Part shown: in pieces, positions 1 to 7,503 of the stretch
Layout of the letters: each line of letters begins with the position of its first letter
How positions within the stretch are numbered: the first letter of the stretch is position 1
Source: Sphingomonas sabuli
GTDB lineage: Bacteria; Pseudomonadota; Alphaproteobacteria; Sphingomonadales; Sphingomonadaceae
DNA length: 64,000 bases
NCBI RefSeq assembly: GCF_014352855.1
Contig: NZ_CP060697.1
Span: 1,880,001-1,944,000 of the forward strand
Direction: 5' to 3'
Notes under the pieces: generated by a model
Databases searched by the model: none
What the model was told of the DNA's origin: nothing
What the model saw: the letters and a program-made list of their open reading frames with translations, nothing else
Program-made: the position numbers and the translations under genes

Positions 1-1
1 C

Positions 2-1003
2 GACGACCCGGCTTTGCGGGGCAAGCCGCTGGCGGTTGGCGGCGGCCATCGCGGGGTGGTGGCGGCGGCCAGTTACGAGGCGCGCAAGTTCGGGGTGCGA
101 TCGGCGATGCCGTCGGTGACCGCGCGGCGGCGCTGCCCGGCGCTGCTGTTCGTCAAGCCGCGCTTCGACGTCTATCGCGCGGTGTCGCAGCAGATCCGCG
201 CGATCTTCGCCGATTACACCGATTTGATCGAGCCGCTGAGCCTGGACGAGGCCTATCTGGACGTGACCGAGGACCGGCGCGGGCTGGGCACGGCGCGGGC
301 GATTGCCGAAGACATCCGGCGGCGGATCGCGGCGGAAACCGGGCTGACCGCGTCGGCCGGCGTGTCCTACTGCAAGTTCATCGCCAAGCTTGCCTCCGAC
401 TATCGCAAGCCGGACGGGCTGACCGTGATCCGGCCGGAACAGGGGCCGGACTTCGTCGCCTCGCTACCGGTCGCGCGCTTCCACGGCATCGGCCCGGTGA
501 CGGCGAAGAAGATGGAATCGCTGGGCATCCATACCGGCGCCGACCTGCGCCGCTGGAGTCTACCCGAGCTGGAGGCGCGATTCGGCAGTTCGGGCAACTG
601 GTATTGGCGTATCTGCCGCGGCATCGACGAGCGCGAGGTGAAGTCCGACCGGCCGTCCAAGTCGGTCAGCGCGGAACGGACGTTCGACACCGACCTCAGC
701 GACCCCGCGCAGCTGTGCGCCGAACTGGAACGGGTGGCGGGCTTGGCGTGGGTGCGAATCGAGCGCGCCGAGGTCGGCGGGCGGACGGTTACGCTGAAGG
801 TGAAATATGGCGATTTCACCCAGATCACGCGGTCGAAGAGCTTTGCCGTGCCGGTGCGCGATCCGGCCATTTTCCTGGCCGCTGGACAAGCGCTGCTGAC
901 GGCGCTGTTCCCGGTGCCCAGGGGCATTCGCCTGCTGGGACTGGGTTTGCACAACCTGAGCGAGCGATTCGACGAACAGCCGCAGCTCCGACTCGCTTTT
1001 TAG
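2..1003 (+). CDS. dinB: DNA polymerase IV, 5' end cut by window edge
   Basis: Y-family translesion polymerase that extends mismatched or lesion-containing primer ends in the SOS/stress response. 333 codons remain; the frame is open from base 2, so the true start and the first catalytic Asp motif lie outside the window. Visible parts are the palm motif SLDEAYLDV (second and third carboxylates), the thumb with the helix-hairpin-helix sequence FHGIGPVTAKKMESLGI, and the little-finger domain ending in QPQLRLAF. That last segment, close to a beta-clamp binding motif (QxxLxLF-like), fits clamp recruitment. Stop TAG at 1001-1003. About 170 nt separate it from carD, so it is probably the last gene of its own unit. 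Family call is secure. Confidence 0.95.
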   Translation, partial: DDPALRGKPLAVGGGHRGVVAAASYEARKFGVRSAMPSVTARRRCPALLFVKPRFDVYRAVSQQIRAIFADYTDLIEPLSLDEAYLDVTEDRRGLGTARAIAEDIRRRIAAETGLTASAGVSYCKFIAKLASDYRKPDGLTVIRPEQGPDFVASLPVARFHGIGPVTAKKMESLGIHTGADLRRWSLPELEARFGSSGNWYWRICRGIDEREVKSDRPSKSVSAERTFDTDLSDPAQLCAELERVAGLAWVRIERAEVGGRTVTLKVKYGDFTQITRSKSFAVPVRDPAIFLAAGQALLTALFPVPRGIRLLGLGLHNLSERFDEQPQLRLAF

Positions 1004-1176
1004 GGTCCGTTGTGATATAAAATTGTCACACAGGCCGGCGCGCTTCCGTTTCGGCCGTTTAGCAGGAACCTTAAAGGCGGAGAGCCACGACCCATTGTTC
1101 TTAGGGGGCAAGTGTCGTTTGGGGGACGATACGCATGGTGTCGGCTCTGACCGTCGTTGAACGGAAAGGTGTTCGA

Positions 1177-1713
1177 ATGGCAGCCAAGGCTTTGAGCTTC
1201 GACGTTGGCGATTACGTAGTTTACCCCAAGCATGGTGTCGGCCGCGTCGTCGAACTGCAGAGCACGGAAATCGCCGGAACCAGCCTCGATCTCTACGTCC
1301 TTCGTTTCGAGAAGGAAAAGATGACTCTTCGAGTGCCTGTGCTGAAGGCGGATTCGGTCGGCATGCGCAAGCTTTCGTCGGACAAGACGATGAAGGACGC
1401 GCTCGACACGCTCAAGGGCAAGCCGAAGGTGAAGCGCACCATGTGGTCGCGCCGCGCGCAGGAATATGAAGCGAAGATCAATTCGGGCGACCTGACGTCG
1501 ATCGCCGAAGTGGTGCGCGACCTGTTCCGCCCCGACGACGCGCCGGAACAGAGCTATTCCGAACGGCAGATTTTCGAAGCCGCCTCGTCGCGCCTGGCGC
1601 GCGAACTGGGCGCGATGGAACAGACCGACGAAAAGACGGCGCTGGCGAAGATCCTCGAGATCCTCAACAAGGCCGCGGTGATCCATCACAAGCCGAAGGA
1701 AGAAGTCGCCTAA
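1177..1713 (+). CDS. carD: CarD/CdnL-family RNA polymerase-binding regulator
   Basis: 178 residues. CarD/CdnL binds the RNA polymerase beta subunit through an N-terminal RID (Tudor-like) domain and stabilises the open complex, mostly at rRNA and housekeeping promoters. Seen here: RID start FDVGDYVVYPKHGVGRVVEL (residues about 7-26), a helical C-terminal half, and a Trp (in TMWSRRAQEYEAKI) where CarD proteins carry the minor-groove wedge. An in-frame ATG exists 42 nt upstream (1135), but the 1177 ATG is preceded by GGAAAGG at 1163-1169 and gives the usual family N-terminus MAAKALSFDVGD, so it was chosen. Monocistronic, followed by a clear terminator at 1741-1770. Family and size match alphaproteobacterial CdnL. 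Confidence 0.93.
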   Translation: MAAKALSFDVGDYVVYPKHGVGRVVELQSTEIAGTSLDLYVLRFEKEKMTLRVPVLKADSVGMRKLSSDKTMKDALDTLKGKPKVKRTMWSRRAQEYEAKINSGDLTSIAEVVRDLFRPDDAPEQSYSERQIFEAASSRLARELGAMEQTDEKTALAKILEILNKAAVIHHKPKEEVA

Positions 1714-1740
1714 GCCGGCGCTTCCGGACCGAAAGCCAAG

Positions 1741-1770
1741 AGGGCGCGACCGCAAGGCCGCGCCCTTTTT
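1741..1770 (+). terminator. Intrinsic terminator after carD
   Basis: GGGCGCG (1742-1748) pairs with CGCGCCC (1759-1765), with an inner CC-GCAA-GG mini-hairpin, followed by TTTTT (1766-1770). It lies 28 nt after the carD stop and is the cleanest intrinsic terminator in the window. Confidence 0.85.
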
Positions 1771-1860
1771 CGTGCGCCGCGGAAAAGCGCTTGCCGCTAC
1801 AAATGTAACGCGCTACAGATGTAACACTGTTTGATTCGGATAACACGGATGGAGGATGCG

Positions 1861-2580
1861 ATGCGGAGCACTTTTCTGGTGGCGTTGGGCGTGACGATCG
1901 CGGTGGCCGGCTGCGGCCAGTCGCTTGCGCAGGATGGCGGGCCGACGGTCCAGCGATCCTATCCGGTAGGGCAGTTCCAGCACATCGAGGTGGCCGGGCC
2001 CTATGACGTCAACGTCCGCACCGGCTCCGCGCCGTCCGTGTCGGGCCGCGGCCCGCAAGCGCTGATGGACAAACTGGTCGTGGAGATCCGCGGCGACCGC
2101 CTGTACATCCACCCGGAAAAGACCGGCAACCGGATGTCGTGGAGCGGGCGCGAGAAGGCCACGCTGAATGTCACCGTGCCGATGCTGCGCGGAGCGGCCA
2201 TCGCCGGATCGGGCGACGTCACCATCGACCGCATCGCGGGCAATGATTTCGACGGCTCGATCAGCGGATCGGGCGACCTCAACCTCGCCTCGCTGAATGT
2301 GCAGACGCTCGAACTGAGCATCGCCGGATCGGGCGGGCTGACGGCTCGCGCGGGCCAGGCCAACCGGGCGGCCTACAAGATCGCCGGGTCGGGCGACATC
2401 GACGCGCGCGGAGTCCGCACCGGCACCGCGTCGCTGTCGATCGCCGGTTCGGGCAATATCGCCGGCCATGCCAGCAACGAGGCGTCCGTCAGCATCGTCG
2501 GGTCGGGCGACGTGGCGTTGACCGGCGGCGCCAAATGTTCGGTATCCAAGGCCGGGTCGGGCAGCGTCCGCTGCTCTTAA
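1861..2580 (+). CDS. Head-GIN domain (DUF2807) lipoprotein
   Basis: 239 residues. N-terminus MRSTFLVALGVTIAVAGC is a lipoprotein signal with lipobox VAGC. Start 1861 chosen because GGAGG (1851-1855) sits 5 nt upstream; a longer frame from 1831 lacks this. After the GIN-type beginning (FQHIEVAGPYDVNV) the chain is seven turns built on I-x-GSG-x, spaced exactly 20,20,20,20,18,18 residues, the pattern of a right-handed parallel beta-helix. Two Cys near the C-terminus (AKCSVSK and VRCS) could form a capping disulfide, also present in the next gene. DUF2807 proteins are surface or periplasmic and their biochemical role is unknown; I cannot assign one. The next gene is a diverged paralogue 34 nt downstream. 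Confidence 0.88.
   Translation: MRSTFLVALGVTIAVAGCGQSLAQDGGPTVQRSYPVGQFQHIEVAGPYDVNVRTGSAPSVSGRGPQALMDKLVVEIRGDRLYIHPEKTGNRMSWSGREKATLNVTVPMLRGAAIAGSGDVTIDRIAGNDFDGSISGSGDLNLASLNVQTLELSIAGSGGLTARAGQANRAAYKIAGSGDIDARGVRTGTASLSIAGSGNIAGHASNEASVSIVGSGDVALTGGAKCSVSKAGSGSVRCS
2200..2568 (+). repeat. Seven 60/54-nt periodic coding repeats
   Basis: Copies of ATCGCCGGATCGGGCGAC-like sequence begin at 2200, 2260, 2320, 2380, 2440, 2494 and 2548. The first five are spaced by exactly 60 nt and the last two by 54 nt. Within the unit the bases for A/S-GSG are nearly invariant while the remaining codons differ. They encode beta-helix turns of the DUF2807 lipoprotein. Confidence 0.85.
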
Positions 2581-2614
2581 AGGCGTCTTAACCATGTTGG
2601 GCGAAGGTGGGCGA

Positions 2615-3313
2615 ATGACAGCCCGCCTTTGCCTTGCCGCCCTGATTGCCGCGACCGTACCAACGGCGGCGCTGGCGGCCGACCGCAATTACACCGTCAC
2701 CGGCTTCGACCGCATTCGCGTCGACGGACCGTACCGGGTCCAGCTGGTGACCGGAGTCGCGCCGTTCGCCCGCGCCAGCGGGACCGCCGCGGCGATCGAC
2801 GGCATCGATGTGCAGGTGCAGGGTCGCACCCTGATCGTGCGCAAGAGCCAGTCGAACTGGGGGAATTATCCCGACGACAATCCGGGGCCCGTACTGCTCA
2901 AGGTCGGGACTCACGAATTGACCGCGCTCTACGTCAACGGCGCCGGCTCGCTGAGCGTCGACAAGGTGCGCGGCATGGGCTTCGAATTGTCGCTGATCGG
3001 ATCGGGCGCGGTCGAGATCGCGGGGCTCGACGTCGACCGGCTCAACGCGTCGGTCAAGGGCAGCGGATCGGCCCGGCTGGCGGGCAAGGCAGCGCGGGCG
3101 ATGACCAATATCAGCGGCACCGGGCTGGTCGACGCCGCCGCTTTGGCGGTGAAGGACGCGACCGCATCGGCGGAAGGCGCGGCGGTGCTTCGGCTGAACG
3201 CCAGCAACACGGCAAAGATCAACGCGCTCGGCACGGCGACGGTCGAAATGACCGGCCGCGCCGATTGCACGGTGAAAACGTCGGGATCCTCGCTGGTCAG
3301 CGGCTGCCGCTGA
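2615..3313 (+). CDS. Second head-GIN domain (DUF2807) exported protein
   Basis: 232 residues. Sec signal MTARLCLAALIAATVPTAALAA, with cleavage likely after ALA; unlike its neighbour it has no lipobox Cys, so it is probably free in the periplasm or secreted. Start 2615 is preceded by GAAGGTGG (2602-2609); an upstream ATG at 2594 has no such site. The opening TVTGFDRIRVDGPYRVQLVTG matches the GIN start of the upstream paralogue, and the body carries degenerate GSG/GTG/EGA turns of about 18-20 residues. The C-terminal Cys pair (ADCTVK, VSGCR) is conserved with gene one. Same strand and 34 nt apart, so probably co-transcribed. Function unknown; likely a duplicated, diverged beta-helix protein acting at the cell surface. 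Confidence 0.85.
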   Translation: MTARLCLAALIAATVPTAALAADRNYTVTGFDRIRVDGPYRVQLVTGVAPFARASGTAAAIDGIDVQVQGRTLIVRKSQSNWGNYPDDNPGPVLLKVGTHELTALYVNGAGSLSVDKVRGMGFELSLIGSGAVEIAGLDVDRLNASVKGSGSARLAGKAARAMTNISGTGLVDAAALAVKDATASAEGAAVLRLNASNTAKINALGTATVEMTGRADCTVKTSGSSLVSGCR

Positions 3314-3322
3314 CCGCCGTCC

Positions 3323-4000
3323 CTAGTTGACGGCGACGGTCGCTTCGACGCCGGACAGGAAATTCCACAGCGCACCGGCCAGTTCGTCGCCGGCGGCAAT
3401 GGCTTCGGCCTTGTCCGCTTCGGGCAGGCGGTCGAGCAGTTCGCGGCACACCGCGCTATGTTCGACGTCGGCGGTGGCGTGGACGCGGAAGAAGCGCAGC
3501 GTTTCCTCGTCCTGGATACCGTAGCAGTCGACCAGGCCCTCGATCTTCGCGGTGGCGACGCCCGGGAATTGCGATTCGTAGGCGTAGAGCGCGCCGAGGC
3601 CGGCGGCGTAGGACTGGCGCGACAGCTTGCGGAAAGTGTCGATCAGGCCCTGCGTTTCGGCATTGAGCTGCTGGCCCTGGACCGCGGCTCCGTTCTCGCC
3701 AAGGCCGCAGGCAAACATCATCCACAAGGTGGCGTGATCCTGCTTGCCCGCCTCGATGCCTTCTTCCTCGGCGAGGTTCTCGGCCAGCATGCGGCGGCCG
3801 TCGCGGTCGGTGCAGGCGCTGTGCACGGCGCTGACCGCGCGCGGGAAGGCTTCGACGTGGTGGAAATACTGACGCGCGTAGGACCGCAGCGTGTCGAGGC
3901 TAAGCGTGCCGTCGGTCCATGCCTGATAGAAGGGATGGCTGAGCATTGCCTTGGCCGCGACCTTGGCATCGATTGCCGCTGAAACACCCTGGTTGGTCAT
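3323..4000 (-). CDS. CADD/TenA-like dimetal oxygenase, probable pABA-forming enzyme
   Basis: 225 residues, heme-oxygenase/TenA fold. Homologous in pattern to Chlamydia CADD, known to make p-aminobenzoate for folate by consuming one of its own tyrosines. Seen: metal-ligand pattern of two Glu and a His in the first half (LAEEEGI about 77-82, H89), E142 in YESQFPG, and H174-x3-D178-x2-H181 in VHATADVEH. K152 lies ten residues after E142, as does the lysine important in CADD, and Y25 in HPFYQAW is placed like the sacrificial tyrosine. Start 4000 chosen from AGGAGT 8-9 nt upstream; the open frame runs further but lacks family similarity. Divergent from the 19-residue peptide gene. TenA thiaminase or PqqC function is less likely, since there are no thiamine or PQQ neighbours. 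Exact activity is inferred. Confidence 0.8.
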   Translation of the reverse strand: MTNQGVSAAIDAKVAAKAMLSHPFYQAWTDGTLSLDTLRSYARQYFHHVEAFPRAVSAVHSACTDRDGRRMLAENLAEEEGIEAGKQDHATLWMMFACGLGENGAAVQGQQLNAETQGLIDTFRKLSRQSYAAGLGALYAYESQFPGVATAKIEGLVDCYGIQDEETLRFFRVHATADVEHSAVCRELLDRLPEADKAEAIAAGDELAGALWNFLSGVEATVAVN

Positions 4001-4140
4001 CACCGTCACTCCTGAAAAACGTGAACCGCCTGCATAAGCGGCCCGCCGATGCTCGACAAGCAAATGGTCGCGACCGTCACGCAACCGAATCGGGTAAAGG
4101 TTCGTTGAGCTTCCGAACCAAGAAAAACGGGAGAACATCC

Positions 4141-4200
4141 ATGTATATCGGTATCGGCGGTCTCATCCTGCTCATCATCCTGCTGGTCATCCTTTTCTAA
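4141..4200 (+). CDS. 19-residue single-span membrane peptide
   Basis: ATG-GTAA-type mini-gene of 20 codons including TAA, encoding MYIGIGGLILLIILLVILF. It is almost entirely Ile/Leu/Gly/Val, enough for one membrane helix. A GGGAG Shine-Dalgarno lies about 7-10 nt upstream (in aaacgggagaacatcc). It is divergent from the CADD-like gene and ends 7 nt before the stop of the convergent DUF1489 gene. Peptides this short and hydrophobic are either regulators of larger membrane proteins or type I-toxin-like. No antisense RNA or partner is visible, and the role is unknown. Coding is supported by the ribosome site and clean composition, but homology could not be tested. Confidence 0.6.
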   Translation: MYIGIGGLILLIILLVILF

Positions 4201-4206
4201 GGACAG

Positions 4207-4605
4207 TCACAGCAAAGCCAGCGCGGCCAATCGGCCGTACAGCCGGGGCGGCAGTTCGGACAAACCCGACCCGTCGTCCTCGGCCGCTGGCGCATCTTCT
4301 TCCGTCAGATAGCGCCATCCCTGGTGCGCGCGCCGGTGTTTCGGCACCACCGCCCTGAATGTTTCCGCGCAGACGATGTCGATCCGTCCGTCGCTGCGAT
4401 CTTCCAGCCGCAGGATTTCGTTGCACCCGATCAGGCGGTGCTTGACGATCCAGTAGAGGCTGCCCCCAACCAGTTCATCCGCCCGCCGCGGGCGCATCCG
4501 CGTCGCCACACGCAATTCGCCGCCGCTGGCGCGCGTGGCGATTCGCCGCGCCAGCGCATCGGCATCGCGGCACGCGAAAGCGACCTTGGACAAATGGAGT
4601 GGCAC
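4207..4605 (-). CDS. DUF1489 family protein
   Basis: 132 residues, length typical of DUF1489 (COG5458), a small alphaproteobacterial family of unknown function. Recognised by MPLHLSKVAFACRD at the start, the block TRMRPRRADELVGGSLYWIVKHRLIGCNEIL, and the later DIVCAETFRAVVPKHRRAHQGWRYL. This is a soluble protein with no signal or membrane span. Many family members have a shared central segment LYWVIKG...R-x-I with Arg/Lys-rich surroundings, which suggests nucleic-acid or nucleotide contact, but that is speculation. It lies downstream of mgtE on the same strand (48 nt apart), so the two could share a transcript. No function is assigned. Confidence 0.85.
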   Translation of the reverse strand: MPLHLSKVAFACRDADALARRIATRASGGELRVATRMRPRRADELVGGSLYWIVKHRLIGCNEILRLEDRSDGRIDIVCAETFRAVVPKHRRAHQGWRYLTEEDAPAAEDDGSGLSELPPRLYGRLAALALL

Positions 4606-4653
4606 CCGTCCTAGATGGACAAAGAGCCGGGGTTTTTCAACGCGTTGACGGCG

Positions 4654-6078
4654 TCAAACGAGCCCGCTGGCAACGGCCAGGCCGAGGAAGATGAGGAAGC
4701 CCATCGAATCGGTCATCATGGTCACGAACACCGACGATCCGACCGCCGGGTCGATTTCCCACCGTTCGAGCGTCAGCGGCACCAGCGAGCCGACCGTTCC
4801 GGCGACGAGAATGTTGGTCAGCATCGCCGCGGCGATCACCCCGCCCAGCAGCGGATTGGCGAAGACCACGGCCACGCCGACGCCCAGCAGGGCCGCGACC
4901 GTCACGCCGTTGAGCAGCGCGACGCGCATTTCGCGGCCGACCGCGCGCCAGCGGTTGGACCCGGTCAGCTGGTTGGTCGCCAGCGCGCGAACGGTCACCG
5001 CCAGCGCCTGGGTCCCGGCGTTGCCGCCGACCCCGGCGACGATCGGCATCAGCACCGCCAATACGACCATCTGTTCGATCGCGCCTTCGAACAGGCTGAT
5101 GACGGTAGACGCGACCAGCGCGGTGCCGAGGTTGGTGATCAGCCAGCGCACGCGGTTGCGATAGCTTTCCATCACCGGCTCGTTGATGTCGCCTTCTTCG
5201 CCCGCGCCGGACAGCAGCAAGACGTCCTCGCCCGCTTCTTCCTGGATGATGTGGACGACGTCATCGACGGTCACCATGCCGACCAGCCGTCCGGACGAAT
5301 CGATCACCGCCGCCGACACCAGCGCATATTTCTGGAAGCGCAGGGCGACGTCTTCCTGGTCCATGTCGACCGGGATCAACGTCTGTTCGCTGATCATGAT
5401 GTCGCGGACCTGCACCGTGCGCGGCGTGCGCAGGATGGTCGACAGCTTGCACGTGCCGGTCGGATGGTGGTTGGGGGCGACGACGAACACTTCCCAGAAA
5501 TCGGTCGGCAGGTCCTCGGTCGAGCGCAGGTAATCGATGACCTGGCCGACGGTCCAATGTTCGGGCACCGCGATCAGGTCGCGCTGCATCAGCCGGCCGG
5601 CGGATTCCTCCGGATAGGTGAGCGCTTCCTCGACCGCCGCGCGGTCGTCGGGCTCCATCGCGCTGAGCACCGCGCGCTGCTCGTCTTCCTCGAGGTCCTC
5701 GATGATCGCGACCGCGTCGTCGGTTTCCAGTTCGCCGGCGATCTTGGCGACCGCGTCGGGACCGAGCGCGTCGAGCAGCGTCTCGCGGACGTGCTCGTTC
5801 ATTTCCGCCAGCACGTCGGCGTCGACGATTTCGGCCAGCGCCCTGACCAGCCCGTCGCGTTCGTCGTTGGCGGCCAGTTCGATCAGGTCGGCGACGTCGG
5901 CCGGGTGCAGCGGTTCGACCAGTTCGCGGGCGGTGGCGTCGTCGCCGGCCTCGACCGCGTCGAGCACGCGGTCGACGAATTCGGGGCGCAGCCGGTCTTC
6001 CTCGTCGATGGCGGATTCGGGCACGGCGTCGACCAGCTCTTCGTCGAGGGCAGCGGCGACGGTATCGCTCTCGCTCAT
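4654..6078 (-). CDS. mgtE: Magnesium transporter MgtE
   Basis: 474 residues. MgtE is a dimeric, Mg2+-gated inner-membrane Mg2+ channel. Order seen: acidic N-terminal superhelical domain (about 20-140, with repeated DxxD/E clusters used as Mg2+ sensors), paired CBS domains (about 145-270, including DIMISEQTLIPVDMDQEDVA and LVGMVTVDDVVHII), then five membrane segments from about 300. The last span has TDSMGFLIFLG, carrying the conserved Asp that lines the pore entrance. Start ATG 6078 (MSESD) was chosen; GTG at 6087, three codons earlier, is possible and neither has an ideally spaced ribosome site. Divergent from the cyclophilin gene 117 nt away. I see no recognisable Mg2+ riboswitch in that gap; regulation may be by the protein's own Mg2+ gating. 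Confidence 0.93.
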   Translation of the reverse strand: MSESDTVAAALDEELVDAVPESAIDEEDRLRPEFVDRVLDAVEAGDDATARELVEPLHPADVADLIELAANDERDGLVRALAEIVDADVLAEMNEHVRETLLDALGPDAVAKIAGELETDDAVAIIEDLEEDEQRAVLSAMEPDDRAAVEEALTYPEESAGRLMQRDLIAVPEHWTVGQVIDYLRSTEDLPTDFWEVFVVAPNHHPTGTCKLSTILRTPRTVQVRDIMISEQTLIPVDMDQEDVALRFQKYALVSAAVIDSSGRLVGMVTVDDVVHIIQEEAGEDVLLLSGAGEEGDINEPVMESYRNRVRWLITNLGTALVASTVISLFEGAIEQMVVLAVLMPIVAGVGGNAGTQALAVTVRALATNQLTGSNRWRAVGREMRVALLNGVTVAALLGVGVAVVFANPLLGGVIAAAMLTNILVAGTVGSLVPLTLERWEIDPAVGSSVFVTMMTDSMGFLIFLGLAVASGLV

Positions 6079-6195
6079 GTCCCTCACCCCTGATTACGCC
6101 TGTGGCGCCCCTCTATGGCCGCCTCGGCGCTGGCGCAACCCGCCGCGGGGCAATAAGGGAGGCGCGAACCCCGAACCAACGACAGGAGCGCGCCC

Positions 6196-6648
6196 ATGGC
6201 CGACGACCGCCTTACCTTTACCCTTTCTTCCGGCGGCGACGTCGTCATCAAGCTGCGACCGGATGTCGCGCCCGGCCATGTCGAGCGCATCACCACGCTG
6301 GCCAAGCAGGGCTTTTACGACGGCGTCCTGTTCCACCGCGTGATCCCCGGCTTCATGGCGCAGGGCGGCGACCCGACCGGCACCGGCCGCGGCGGATCCG
6401 ACCTTCCCGACATCGATGCCGAATTCAACGACGTGCCCCACGTGCGCGGCACCTGTTCGATGGCCCGCACCAACGATCCCAACAGCGCCAACAGCCAGTT
6501 CTTCATCTGCTTCGACGACGCCAGCTTCCTCAACGGCCAATATACCGCGTGGGGCGAGGTCGAGAGCGGCATGGAGCATGTCGATGCGCTGCCCAAGGGC
6601 GAGCCGCCGGCCAACCCGGGCAAGATCGTCAAGGCGACGGTCGGCTAG
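6196..6648 (+). CDS. Cyclophilin-type peptidyl-prolyl cis-trans isomerase
   Basis: 150 residues, the length of a minimal single-domain bacterial cyclophilin (PpiB type). It catalyses cis-trans isomerisation of Xaa-Pro bonds during folding. Seen: FYDGVLFHRVIPGFMAQGGDP carries the catalytic Arg (FHRV) and the FMxQGGD signature; SMARTNDPNSANSQFFI and the later LNGQYTAWGEV complete the active-site groove. No signal peptide, so cytoplasmic. AGGAG is 7-9 nt before ATG 6196. The SDR gene begins only 2 nt after its stop, so the pair is probably co-transcribed. The linkage tells nothing specific about substrate. Confidence 0.93.
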   Translation: MADDRLTFTLSSGGDVVIKLRPDVAPGHVERITTLAKQGFYDGVLFHRVIPGFMAQGGDPTGTGRGGSDLPDIDAEFNDVPHVRGTCSMARTNDPNSANSQFFICFDDASFLNGQYTAWGEVESGMEHVDALPKGEPPANPGKIVKATVG

Positions 6649-6650
6649 GC

Positions 6651-7409
6651 ATGGCGCAGGGCGTTGCCCTGATCACCGGTGCGTCCGCCGGGCTGGGCGT
6701 GGACTTCGCCCGGCAATTGTCCAAGCGCGGGTACCGGCTGGTGCTGGCCGCCCGTCGCAAGGACCGATTGGACGCGCTGGCCGCGGAACTGGGCAATGCC
6801 CGCGCGGTGGCGATCGACCTTAGCGAGCCCGGAGCGGCCGGCCGGCTGATCGCCGACATCGCCGCGGCAGGGGAGCAGATCGACCTGCTCGTCAATAACG
6901 CCGGCTTTGGCCTTTACGGGCGGATGCAGTCGGCCGACCCGGCGCGGCTGCGCGAAATGATCGATCTCAATTGCGGCGCGCTGACCGAATTGTGCCGCGC
7001 GGTCCTGCCCGAGATGGTCGAGCGGCGCGGCGGCGCGATCCTCAACGTCGCGTCGACCGCCGCCTTCCAGCCCGGCCCCGGCATGGCGGTCTATTTCGCG
7101 ACCAAGGCCTTCGTCCTGTCGCTGTCCGAAGCGCTGCACGAGGAAGTGCGCAAGGCCGGCGTCAAGGTCGTCGCCCTGTGCCCCGGCCCGACCGCGACCG
7201 AGTTCGGCGGCGTCGCCGGCTTCAAGAGCAACGGCGCGGTCGACAGCCTTGCCATGACTTCGGAGGACGTGGTGCGGATCGGGCTCGACGCGCTCGATTC
7301 GAACAAGGCGGTGGCGGTCACGGGCCTGCGCAACAAGGTCGCGCCGTTCTTCATCCGCTTCGTGCCGCGTTCGATGGTCCGGCGCGCCACGGCGCTGATC
7401 AAATTCTAG
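6651..7409 (+). CDS. SDR-family NAD(P)-dependent oxidoreductase
   Basis: 252 residues, classical short-chain dehydrogenase. Rossmann TGASAGLG (residues about 9-16), NNAG motif, catalytic Ser in NVASTAAF, and YFATK (Tyr and Lys of the Y-x3-K dyad). The TGASAGLG plus RLVLAARRKDRLDALAAEL start is the DltE/YqjQ-like subgroup, which prefers NADP(H), consistent with the Arg pair after the second strand. The C-terminal FIRFVPRSMVRRATALIKF is amphipathic and could touch the membrane, as in lipid-active members of this group. Start 6651 is the first ATG after the cyclophilin stop (2-nt gap), with no independent strong ribosome site, so translation is probably coupled. Substrate unknown. Confidence 0.88.
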   Translation: MAQGVALITGASAGLGVDFARQLSKRGYRLVLAARRKDRLDALAAELGNARAVAIDLSEPGAAGRLIADIAAAGEQIDLLVNNAGFGLYGRMQSADPARLREMIDLNCGALTELCRAVLPEMVERRGGAILNVASTAAFQPGPGMAVYFATKAFVLSLSEALHEEVRKAGVKVVALCPGPTATEFGGVAGFKSNGAVDSLAMTSEDVVRIGLDALDSNKAVAVTGLRNKVAPFFIRFVPRSMVRRATALIKF

Positions 7410-7503
7410 GCCGCCCTTGTTGAATCGCGGTCAGCGTCCCCAGATTGAACCCTGAACGCCCCGGCGCCGTTACCTTGGCGCACGGCGGGCGAGAGGAGAT
7501 TTG

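Noticed and set aside
1010..1031. TGTGA-N10-TCACA, Crp-like site before carD
   Set aside because: Crp/Fnr sites have 6-nt spacing; here it is 10. Could be chance around an AT-rich TATAAA promoter element.
4615..6093. Long plus-strand open frame (492 codons) over mgtE
   Set aside because: It is antisense to a complete MgtE with domains in order. The translated text is Arg/Asp/His-rich without family motif, as expected for shadows in high-G+C DNA.
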